Of a stretch of DNA of 22,816 bases, positions 16,897 to 22,816 are shown one piece after another. The position numbers and the translations under genes were made by a program. Numbering within the stretch: position 1 is the stretch's first letter; each line of letters starts with the position of its first letter. The stretch is from Clostridium_AD sp051278035 (lineage in GTDB: Bacteria; Bacillota; Clostridia; Clostridiales; Clostridiaceae). The notes under the pieces were generated by a model. The model saw only the letters and a list, made by a program, of their open reading frames with translations. It did no database searches and was not told the origin of the DNA. The stretch spans positions 1-22,816 of the forward strand of contig NZ_JBNMNU010000064.1 in assembly GCF_051278035.1 (NCBI RefSeq), written 5' to 3'.

Positions 16897-16925
16897 TTGA
16901 CATTAAGAATGATTTACAATATTAT
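16897..16925 (+). promoter_or_regulatory. Consensus sigma-A promoter of the EFR1-MarR-DUF362 operon
   Basis: TTGACA (16897-16902), a 17-base spacer and TATTAT (16920-16925). The ATG at 16995 lies 70 bases beyond the -10. Confidence 0.8.
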
Positions 16926-16934
16926 TATACAATA

Positions 16935-16962
16935 TGGAATAGTTCCAAATGGAATGATTCTA
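16935..16962 (+). promoter_or_regulatory. Tandem palindromes, probable MarR operator
   Basis: TGGAATAGTTCCA (16935-16947; arms TGGAA/TTCCA) and TGGAATGATTCTA (16950-16962; one arm mismatch) lie 15 bases apart, just after the -10, where a bound repressor would block transcription. The operon encodes a MarR regulator, so autoregulation is likely. Confidence 0.55.
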
Positions 16963-16994
16963 CATGGAAATAATAATTATAGGGGTGTTTTTAA

Positions 16995-17771
16995 ATGAAA
17001 TCAACAATTTACTATTTTAGTGGCACAGGCAATTCTTTAAAGATAGTTAAGGATATTGCGGCGCAGTCAAAAGACACAGAAATAATACAAATTTGTAAAG
17101 GCAATATGAATAATAATAAGGCAACATCAAATAAAATCGGCATTGTTTTTCCAGTATATGTTTCTGGGATGCCTCTTATAGTTAGAGACTTTATTGAAAA
17201 ATTAGAAATACCTAAAGAGGCATATGTATATACAGTTGTAACCTTTGGGATGTCAGCAGGTGTATCTATAAGTCAATTAGAAAAGCAGTTAACACGTAAA
17301 GGTATTAAGCTGTCAGCAGCATTTAAAATGAAGATGCCGGGAAATTATCAAGTAATGTATCCACCATTTTCAGAGGAAAAGCAAAAGAAGGACTTTGCTA
17401 ATGAAGAAATAAAAATCACTGAAATTGTTAAAAGTATAAATAATAATGAAATAATTAAATTTACAGGTTTTAGCGAGACAATAGCGAGGACTGTTGGTGG
17501 TATGATGTATAGTAGTTTTAAACCATATGAAAAAGATAAAAATTACTGGTCAGATGAAAAATGCAATGGTTGTGGCATATGCGCAAAGGTATGTCCTGCA
17601 AATAATATAAAAATGAATAATGGAAAACCACAATGGGAGCATAAATGTGAGCAATGCGTTGCTTGTTTGCAATGGTGTCCACAAAAATCAATTCAATACA
17701 AAAAAGTAACAGTAAAGAGGGGTCGTTACCATCATCCAGATGTAATGGCTAAGGAATTATTTCATAAGTAA
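16995..17771 (+). CDS. EFR1-family flavodoxin-ferredoxin protein
   Basis: A 258-residue soluble redox protein. The N-terminal flavodoxin-like domain starts with the FMN phosphate loop FSGTGNS (8-14) and continues to about 165. Two 4Fe-4S clusters follow: Cys190, 193, 196, 200 (CNGCGICAKVCP) and Cys218, 221, 224, 228 (CEQCVACLQWCP). This is the arrangement of EFR1-type ferrodoxins, which are presumed to shuttle electrons; partners are unknown. A GGGGTG site precedes the ATG. It is the first gene of an operon with a MarR regulator and a DUF362 ferredoxin protein, read from a consensus promoter. Confidence 0.9.
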   Translation: MKSTIYYFSGTGNSLKIVKDIAAQSKDTEIIQICKGNMNNNKATSNKIGIVFPVYVSGMPLIVRDFIEKLEIPKEAYVYTVVTFGMSAGVSISQLEKQLTRKGIKLSAAFKMKMPGNYQVMYPPFSEEKQKKDFANEEIKITEIVKSINNNEIIKFTGFSETIARTVGGMMYSSFKPYEKDKNYWSDEKCNGCGICAKVCPANNIKMNNGKPQWEHKCEQCVACLQWCPQKSIQYKKVTVKRGRYHHPDVMAKELFHK

Positions 17772-17785
17772 AGGGAAGGTACATT

Positions 17786-18229
17786 ATGTGTTATTCAGGC
17801 AGTTCTGCTAAAAAAATAATTTGTTTATTCAAATCTATCCAGGTGTGTTTGAAGTCTATTTCTAAGGAATTCGAACTTACTGTACCAGAAATGATGATTA
17901 TGTTTGAGTTATATGAAAATAAAACTTTGTCACTTAATGAACTTAGTGAAAATGTAGAGTTTCCTAAAAGTTCGGTTTCAAGGATTGTAGACCAACTTGT
18001 AAACAGAGGATATGTTTCCCGTGAAATACCATCGGAAAATAGAAGAATGGTTAAACTATCCATATCTACTAAATCCTTGGAATGTATTGATATAGGATGC
18101 ATTAATGATAGACTTAATGATTTAATTGTTGGAGGAGTCGAAGAAGAAAAGGCAGAGAGAATGATTTCTGCTTTGGATGAAATTAATTTAATGTTAAAGG
18201 CAAAGAATGAGGGGAGTTCATCACTATGA
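17786..18229 (+). CDS. MarR-family transcriptional regulator
   Basis: A 147-residue winged-helix regulator. The recognition helix region KSSVSRIVDQLVNRGYV is near residues 61-77, followed by the wing REIPSENRRMVKLSIS. MarR proteins are homodimers that usually repress neighbouring genes and let go on binding a ligand or on oxidation. It begins 14 bases after the EFR1 gene with an AAGGGAAGG site. Its stop overlaps the DUF362 start by 4 bases (ATGA, 18226-18229), so translation of the two is coupled. The tandem palindromes at 16935-16962 are the likely operator. A Cys near residue 2 and others at 13 and 22 could matter for redox sensing; this is a guess. Confidence 0.9.
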   Translation: MCYSGSSAKKIICLFKSIQVCLKSISKEFELTVPEMMIMFELYENKTLSLNELSENVEFPKSSVSRIVDQLVNRGYVSREIPSENRRMVKLSISTKSLECIDIGCINDRLNDLIVGGVEEEKAERMISALDEINLMLKAKNEGSSSL

Positions 18230-19260
18230 GGAAGGTATATTTTAAAGCTATTAATTCATACAATAAAACCGAAGAGGTGAGTAGCGCTGCTAGTGAACTT
18301 TTAAAAGAGGTGGTAAAAGAAGAAAACGTTAGTCTTGAAAAGTTTATACCACTAAAAGTTCATTTTGGTGAAAAGGGAAATAACACCTTTATAGGAGCTG
18401 AAAATTTCTCCGGAATTATAAATTACTTGAAAGAAAGCAATATAGAAAGTGCATTTATAGAGACCAATGTTCTATATAGAGGGGAAAGAACTACAAAGGA
18501 AAAGCACTTAAAGCTAGCTAAGGAACATGGGTTTACACAAATGCCTGTAATAATAGCAGATGGAGAACATGGTGAAGCTTTTGAAGAAATTGAAATAAAT
18601 AAAAAGAATTTTGAAAAGTGTAAAATAGCAAAAGAAATTGCTAATAAAAAACAGTTAATTGTTATAAGTCATTTTAAAGGGCATATTCTTGCGGGGTTTG
18701 GTGGTGCTATAAAACAACTTGCAATGGGTTGTGCATCAAGAGGTGGAAAGCTTGCCCAGCACGCAAATTCAATACCAAGGATAAGCTATTTAAAGTGCAA
18801 ATCTTGTAATGCTTGTGTAAAAAGGTGTCCTGAGAATGCAATAACTTTGGGTAAAAAGGCTAAAATTGATAAAGATAAATGTGTTGGTTGTGCTTCATGT
18901 ATGGCGGTATGTCCATATGGAGCTATATCAAATAGCTGGATTGGATCTATTTCAAAGTCATTTAAAGAAAGACTTGCAGAATACGCTTATGCAGCTGCAA
19001 AGGACAAAAATCATATTTATATAACTTTTGCTTTTAATATAACTAGAAATTGTGATTGTGAAGGCCATAATATGAAACCAATAGTGGATGATGTTGGGGT
19101 TTTTGCATCCATGGACCCAGTAGCTATCGATAAGGCTTGTTTGGACATAATTGATAAGAATAATGGTAAAATTGTGTTTAAAAGGGGAAGATATACTCTT
19201 GATTACGCAGAAAAAATAGGATTAGGTAGTAAACAATATGAACTTGTAGAGATAAAATAG
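18226..19260 (+). CDS. DUF362-domain protein with two 4Fe-4S clusters
   Basis: A 344-residue protein. Residues 1-180 and the C-terminus form a DUF362 domain (IETNVLYRGERTTKEKHLKL, ISHFKGHILAGFGGAIKQLA, GCASRGGKLAQHAN; later FASMDPVAIDKACLDII). Inside it sits a ferredoxin insert with Cys191, 194, 197, 201 and Cys219, 222, 225, 229 (CKSCNACVKRCP; CVGCASCMAVCP), enough for two clusters. DUF362 proteins of this kind are common in clostridia and their chemistry is not settled. The ATG overlaps the MarR stop. It lies in one operon with EFR1, so a shared electron-transfer task is likely, in which one protein would pass electrons to the other. Confidence 0.85.
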   Translation: MRKVYFKAINSYNKTEEVSSAASELLKEVVKEENVSLEKFIPLKVHFGEKGNNTFIGAENFSGIINYLKESNIESAFIETNVLYRGERTTKEKHLKLAKEHGFTQMPVIIADGEHGEAFEEIEINKKNFEKCKIAKEIANKKQLIVISHFKGHILAGFGGAIKQLAMGCASRGGKLAQHANSIPRISYLKCKSCNACVKRCPENAITLGKKAKIDKDKCVGCASCMAVCPYGAISNSWIGSISKSFKERLAEYAYAAAKDKNHIYITFAFNITRNCDCEGHNMKPIVDDVGVFASMDPVAIDKACLDIIDKNNGKIVFKRGRYTLDYAEKIGLGSKQYELVEIK

Positions 19261-19323
19261 TAGATTTGTTTAATCCCAAGGTATATTCTAAATCTTCCAT
19301 TGATGTATTTTATGACAAAAAAA

Positions 19324-19354
19324 TAGTAGGTGCTAATTGAATTAGCACCTACTA
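19324..19354 (-). terminator. Terminator between convergent DUF362 and aminotransferase genes
   Basis: A perfect 14-bp stem (TAGTAGGTGCTAAT / ATTAGCACCTACTA) with a TGA loop. On the minus strand it is followed by ATTTTTTTG, so it ends the aminotransferase. On the plus strand the T run is weak (ATAATACG), so it is a poorer terminator for DUF362. Confidence 0.8.
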
Positions 19355-19364
19355 TAATACGTAT

Positions 19365-20675
19365 TTAGCGTGTTGCTTCATATTTCCTTAGAAGCTTAAC
19401 GAATAACTCAGGAACCTTTTCCATGTTTTCAGGAGTTTCCACAAATGCGATACGCATCTGAGTGCTTCCTGGATTAACCTCACCCGGTTTAAGGTCATAG
19501 AAACCCTTAAGTGGTGCAACCAGTAGGGTTGTCTCTACTCCATTATAGTCCACGGAGCCTTCCTGGGCACAATACATAACAAAGGCGATTGAATCAAATC
19601 CTGGTTTTACAACATTTCTAACGTCAACTACTGAATATATAGCTGCATCGGGGCTAGAAACAATCAGACCAGGTTCCATTTCTCTCATACCGTTGTAGTA
19701 TTTAAACATGATATTTTTATAATACTCACGAAGACCCTCGCACCATCCATTAATTTGTTCCTTGCTTTCATGAGCCAGTGCTCCGAAGATATACTGTCCT
19801 GCTACATTGGCGCAAAGGTTAGCAGTATATTCAGCTACTGACTGTGTATGGAACTCTTCATTATCAGTGATTAAAGCGCCTATTCTTAAACCGCAAGCAC
19901 TCCATACCTTTGATGCGGTCTCGATAGCTATTCTTCTGCCTTCTATGCCAGGTACATCCGCATCAGTAATTCCCCAGATGCTTACCATTTCACTATCAAC
20001 ATAATACAGTCCACGATAAGCTTCATCGCTGATCATCCACATATTATATTTTACGCATATTTTAGCAAGTTTTTTAAGTGTTTCATAATCGTAGAGCTGT
20101 CCAGTGGGATTGTCATAAGGGATTACAAGAAGTGCTCCAGGATTATTTTTTTTAATGGTTTCTTCAATTTTATCCATCTCTGGAAGGCTGAACTTGCCAT
20201 CATCGCCTAAATGACGTTTTACAGTAACAGTTTTACGTCCGATTCTTTCTGCAAAGGAAATGTAATTTGTATAGGCTGGATCAATCATCATAAGAGGTCT
20301 ATCACCAGTGCCTGCATCTCCGCAAACGCCGAGTAATAACAGTTCCATACCAGCTGATCCGCCATCAGTTACCTGAACAAATAATTTACTTGTATCAAAT
20401 CCTTGGCATGCAAGTATATTTTTAAATGCATCCTGAGTCTCGGCTACACCGACAGTGCCTGAATATCTTATAACACCATTTGCAAATGGGCTTTCAGGTG
20501 CATCCATTGCAAACATCCTTTTCTGCATGGCAGGATTCGTTGGAAGTGAAACGTTTCCAATTGCTACATTAACTAATGCGGGTTTAACTTTACGCTCGGC
20601 AAATCTCATCTGCCCAAGTCTAACATCTGATGGCATCCTTTTCTTTAAATGTTCTGATAGGACTGGTTTGTTCAT
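19365..20675 (-). CDS. Class I/II PLP-dependent aminotransferase
   Basis: A 436-residue fold-type-I aminotransferase of the aspartate/aromatic aminotransferase superfamily. Visible catalytic parts are: substrate/cofactor loop YDNPTGQ (Asn189, Pro190, Gly192), DEAYRGLYY with Asp217 and Tyr220, the PLP-binding Lys256 in ETASKVWSACGLRIGAL, and the C-terminal substrate carboxylate Arg408 in STQMRIAF. It presumably transfers an amino group between an amino acid and 2-oxoglutarate; which amino acid cannot be read. It ends at a perfect terminator stem 11 bases beyond the stop. An AGGGGGT site lies about 8 bases before the ATG. An extended -10 (TGATATAAT, minus strand, near 20733-20741) may drive it. 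GC content looks higher than in its neighbours, which could reflect strong expression or acquisition. Confidence 0.9.
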   Translation of the reverse strand: MNKPVLSEHLKKRMPSDVRLGQMRFAERKVKPALVNVAIGNVSLPTNPAMQKRMFAMDAPESPFANGVIRYSGTVGVAETQDAFKNILACQGFDTSKLFVQVTDGGSAGMELLLLGVCGDAGTGDRPLMMIDPAYTNYISFAERIGRKTVTVKRHLGDDGKFSLPEMDKIEETIKKNNPGALLVIPYDNPTGQLYDYETLKKLAKICVKYNMWMISDEAYRGLYYVDSEMVSIWGITDADVPGIEGRRIAIETASKVWSACGLRIGALITDNEEFHTQSVAEYTANLCANVAGQYIFGALAHESKEQINGWCEGLREYYKNIMFKYYNGMREMEPGLIVSSPDAAIYSVVDVRNVVKPGFDSIAFVMYCAQEGSVDYNGVETTLLVAPLKGFYDLKPGEVNPGSTQMRIAFVETPENMEKVPELFVKLLRKYEATR

Positions 20676-20773
20676 AAAAAATACCCCCTAATAATATAAT
20701 TGTAATTCATGAAATTTTTACCTTCTTAAAAGATTATATCAGAATAATCAATTTATTGCTATGATGATTTACG

Positions 20774-21253
20774 CTATTTTAATGATATGATAGATTTTTG
20801 TACTGTTTCATTTACTTTTGATTTTAATTCTTCTTTTATGATAAATTCAAAACTGTAATCAGTCTTAAAAAATGTATTGACTTCAAAGTGAATAGTAGTT
20901 GGTAATATCCAACTATAACGTTGAACTTTAGACCACTTATAAAAGTGTCCAGAGCCATATATCCCATTTTCTCTTATTTCTGAACGATGTAAATACCTTA
21001 TTACATTAAAAATTGAAATTTCAATCCATAATATAGTCAATAAAATAAAGAAAATATCACCGCTTTGCGTATAGTTTAAATACCCTAATATACACCAGCC
21101 GATACTTATCGCAGCCCAAAATACAACCAAAAATATAACCTGAAATTTATTTTTATTTGCGTTTATAATAATTTTCCCATGATGGCTTACTATATATAGT
21201 TTTTTTAATATTAATAAGAAAATAATAATATCAAAAATAATAGTTATTTCCAT
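20774..21253 (-). CDS. Small membrane protein, DUF5673-like
   Basis: A 159-residue protein with hydrophobic segments near 4-17, 37-60 and 66-86, then a soluble tail. The tail has SEIRENGIYGSGHFYKWSKV followed by QRYSWI, a pattern I associate with DUF5673-type membrane proteins, whose function is unknown. No catalytic motif is visible. A GGAGGGG site precedes the ATG. It is divergent from the thioesterase gene, with a 143-base shared upstream region. Confidence 0.55.
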   Translation of the reverse strand: MEITIIFDIIIFLLILKKLYIVSHHGKIIINANKNKFQVIFLVVFWAAISIGWCILGYLNYTQSGDIFFILLTILWIEISIFNVIRYLHRSEIRENGIYGSGHFYKWSKVQRYSWILPTTIHFEVNTFFKTDYSFEFIIKEELKSKVNETVQKSIISLK

Positions 21254-21324
21254 TCATATCCCCTCCAAAAAATCTATTTCTTGATCAACAATCCCACTTA
21301 AATTGTAACATGTTTTCTATAATT

Positions 21325-21353
21325 TTGAAATACAACTTATTACGATATATGCT
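21325..21353 (+). promoter_or_regulatory. Likely sigma-A promoter of the thioesterase gene
   Basis: TTGAAA (21325-21330), 17 bases, then TATGCT (21348-21353). The -10 is weak (4 of 6). It is 44 bases before the ATG. Confidence 0.45.
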
Positions 21354-21396
21354 ATGATATATTTATTGAAAGAATTTTTAGGAAGAAGGCTTAAAT

Positions 21397-21810
21397 ATGT
21401 ATGTAAGTGAAAATACAATAGTTGTTCGGTATGCGGAAACAGATAAGATGAGTATAGTTTACCACGCTAACTATCTAGTGTACTTTGAAGTGGGCAGAAC
21501 AGAATTTATAAAGAAAATTGGGATGAGCTATTCGGATATGGAGAAAATCGGAATAATGATACCAGTGATTGAAAGTAATTGTAAATATATTCAAGGGGCA
21601 AGATATGACGATAAATTAATAATTAAAACATGGATAGAAGAACTAACTCCAGTAAAGGTAATCTTCAACTATTCGGTTATTAGAGAAAATGATGGTATAG
21701 AAATCGCTAAAGGGAGTACAAAACATGCATTTGTTAATAACGACTTTAAAATAGTTAATTTGAAGAAAAAGCACCCAGATATATTAGAAAAATTACGACT
21801 ATTGGTATAA
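21397..21810 (+). CDS. YbgC/FadM-like acyl-CoA thioesterase
   Basis: A 137-residue single hot-dog-fold protein of the 4HBT (YbgC/FadM) group. Members hydrolyse acyl-CoA thioesters. The signature YAETDKMSIVYHANYLVYFE (12-31) holds the catalytic Asp16 and the tyrosine/histidine pair near 22-23. In most relatives the turn is MGIVYH; here the Gly is Ser19 (MSIVYH), a change close to the active site. Other conserved parts are EVGRTEFIKKIGMSYSDMEK and the strand KGSTKHAFVNNDF. GGAAGAAGG lies upstream of the ATG. The substrate is unknown. Confidence 0.85.
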   Translation: MYVSENTIVVRYAETDKMSIVYHANYLVYFEVGRTEFIKKIGMSYSDMEKIGIMIPVIESNCKYIQGARYDDKLIIKTWIEELTPVKVIFNYSVIRENDGIEIAKGSTKHAFVNNDFKIVNLKKKHPDILEKLRLLV

Positions 21811-21827
21811 ATTAAAAAGGCTATAAA

Positions 21828-21856
21828 ACATATTTTAGTTATAAAAAGCATAGTTT
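21828..21856 (+). promoter_or_regulatory. Sigma-E-like promoter of ytrH-ytrI
   Basis: ACATATT (21828-21834) fits the sigma-E -35 KMATATW except at the first base. A 14-base spacer leads to CATAGTTT (21849-21856), a partial match to the -10 CATACAMT. In B. subtilis ytrH/ytrI are sigma-E genes. Confidence 0.45.
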
Positions 21857-21891
21857 ATATAGAAATCACTTTAAAGAGAAAAGGAAAAACT

Positions 21892-22230
21892 ATGGGTAAT
21901 TTTATTTCTAATATGTCATATAGCTTTCTTATTGCGTTTGGAGTAATGTTTGGTTCTTGTACCTTTGCTGGAATAGGTGCCATAATAAACAATCATCCAC
22001 CCTTAAAGACCATGTTAGATTTAGGTAGTTCCATTAAGATATGGGCCGTGGCTATTGCCTTAGGGGGGACATTTTCTTCTTTTCAGGTTATAGAAGAGGG
22101 GCTTTTTAAGGGAGAAATACGATTAATGATAAAGCAAATTGCATATATTTTAGCAGCGTTATTAGGAGCAAATGTAGGGTATTACACGTTGAAGCTCCTT
22201 GAAAGATGTGGCGATTTATGGACAAAGTAA
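21892..22230 (+). CDS. ytrH: Sporulation membrane protein YtrH
   Basis: A 112-residue membrane protein with about three hydrophobic segments. Recognisable parts are SFLIAFGVMFGSCTFAGIGA, INNHPPLKTMLDLGSSIKIW and IALGGTFSSFQVIEEGLFKG; these match the YtrH sporulation family. In B. subtilis this protein contributes to spore resistance and morphology from the mother cell. GAAAAGG lies upstream of the ATG. Its 3' end overlaps the next gene, so the two are read together from the sigma-E-like promoter. Confidence 0.9.
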   Translation: MGNFISNMSYSFLIAFGVMFGSCTFAGIGAIINNHPPLKTMLDLGSSIKIWAVAIALGGTFSSFQVIEEGLFKGEIRLMIKQIAYILAALLGANVGYYTLKLLERCGDLWTK

Positions 22231-22679
22231 AAAAAGAAGGATATTTTCTATTTTTCGCTACAGGATTTATAATAGGTGGTATTATAGGGATTATAGCCCT
22301 CAGCTGCTTAATAAGTTATAGAATAGATGAATACCATCAAAACATTAGTGTTTTGGAAGCTTTAATTGAAGATAAAGATACTCGTCTTGAAAAACTGGAG
22401 GAAACTATTAATAATAAAAGATTAATTGTGAAAAAAATAGAGGTTACTCTAGAAAATGAAAAAGATGAATTAACAAGGATTGTATTACAAAAGCATGTAA
22501 AAGAAAAAATTGATAAGTTTGTTGGCAAGGAAGTAGACAAGATAGATGCTGATATGATGTGGGAGGTTTTAGATAAGAGAATAATGAAAATAAAAGATAA
22601 AGAATATAGACTAAAGGTGAGAAAACTTGTTATTTCAGAAACAGTCCATATTTGGATAGAAATTTGGACTGATAGTTAA
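22206..22679 (+). CDS. ytrI: YtrI-like sporulation protein, membrane anchor plus coiled coil
   Basis: A 157-residue protein. One N-terminal membrane helix (about residues 14-37, FLFFATGFIIGGIIGIIALS) precedes a charged coiled-coil-like region (about 45-90) and a soluble C-terminus. The position directly after ytrH with overlap, size and layout match YtrI of B. subtilis; sequence similarity is hard to judge by eye. The start at 22206 overlaps ytrH by 25 bases; the in-frame ATG at 22218 (MDKVKKEG) is equally possible and would leave a 13-base overlap. Confidence 0.7.
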   Translation: MWRFMDKVKKEGYFLFFATGFIIGGIIGIIALSCLISYRIDEYHQNISVLEALIEDKDTRLEKLEETINNKRLIVKKIEVTLENEKDELTRIVLQKHVKEKIDKFVGKEVDKIDADMMWEVLDKRIMKIKDKEYRLKVRKLVISETVHIWIEIWTDS

Positions 22680-22801
22680 ATGGGGCATACCATTGAATTA
22701 GTTATTGAAAGAACATGGCACGCTAACACGCGGGAATGTTTATGTAAATAAATCAGTATAAAAAATAAAGAGAATTAATTTTCAAGGGGGAAGTAAAATT
22801 A

Positions 22802-22816
22802 GTGCAGGATTTCAAG
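22802..22816 (+). CDS. 5' end of a further gene, possibly dnaE
   Basis: Five codons are seen from a GTG start (VQDFK) preceded by AAGGGGG at 11 bases. As I recall, dnaE follows ytrH/ytrI in B. subtilis and DnaE begins near FVHLHVHTEYS; the window ends too soon to test it. Confidence 0.3.

Noticed and set aside
16807..16998. A 63-codon plus-strand frame between paralogue 2 and the EFR1 gene.
   Set aside because: It covers a terminator, the promoter and the operator, and has no ribosome binding site.
1..22816. CRISPR arrays, tRNA or rRNA genes.
   Set aside because: No regularly spaced direct repeats, cloverleaf-like or rRNA-like stretches were noticed on either strand.

Overview
The window looks like a chromosomal segment of a low-GC, endospore-forming anaerobe, most likely Clostridium sensu stricto. 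The evidence is AT-rich DNA with strong AGGAGG-type ribosome binding sites, spo0A, an alpha/beta-type SASP gene, a YtaF-like gene, a ytrH/ytrI pair, two clostridial-type ferredoxin-fusion proteins (EFR1 and DUF362), and a HesB-like selenoprotein gene. No rRNA, tRNA or CRISPR array was seen.

Layout. (1) 41-1814, minus strand: a NCS2/xanthine-uracil-like permease and, upstream of it, a HesB-like selenoprotein gene that ordinary ORF calling splits at an in-frame TGA. (2) 1999-5139: a two-gene operon of a Kef-type cation/proton antiporter and an ABC-class (PF09818-like) ATPase. (3) 5200-8001: a UbiD-family decarboxylase followed by an EamA/DMT exporter. (4) 8002-8497: a gap with one possible decayed small ORF. 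(5) 8498-9815: sstT (Na+/Ser-Thr symporter) with a strong terminator. (6) 9829-11622, minus strand: an orphan tailspike-like beta-helix protein. (7) 11813-13847: spo0A behind a sigma-H promoter, an alpha/beta SASP behind a sigma-G-like promoter, and a YtaF/MntP-like membrane protein. (8) 14040-16800: two paralogous small Cys-containing proteins of probable spore-surface type, separated by a 1.9-kb ISL3-family insertion sequence whose transposase is frameshifted at an A7 run. (9) 16897-19260: an EFR1 ferredoxin-flavodoxin, a MarR regulator and a DUF362 ferredoxin protein in one operon, with a consensus promoter followed by two tandem palindromes. (10) 19324-21253, minus strand: a class I/II aminotransferase and a small DUF5673-like membrane protein. 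(11) 21325-22816: a YbgC-like thioesterase, ytrH and ytrI behind a sigma-E-like promoter, and the first codons of another gene, possibly dnaE.

How the genes fit together. Sporulation genes recur through the right half: the master regulator, a spore-core DNA protector, spore-membrane proteins and putative coat-type proteins, several with promoter-like elements of the matching sigma factor. The redox operon appears self-regulated through MarR. The left half is transport and metabolism.

The most notable items are the hidden selenoprotein gene with a hairpin right after its UGA, the IS placed between two paralogues, the homopolymer frameshift in its transposase, and the tandem operator of the EFR1-MarR-DUF362 operon. 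Family names rest on reading the proteins by eye; no database search was run.
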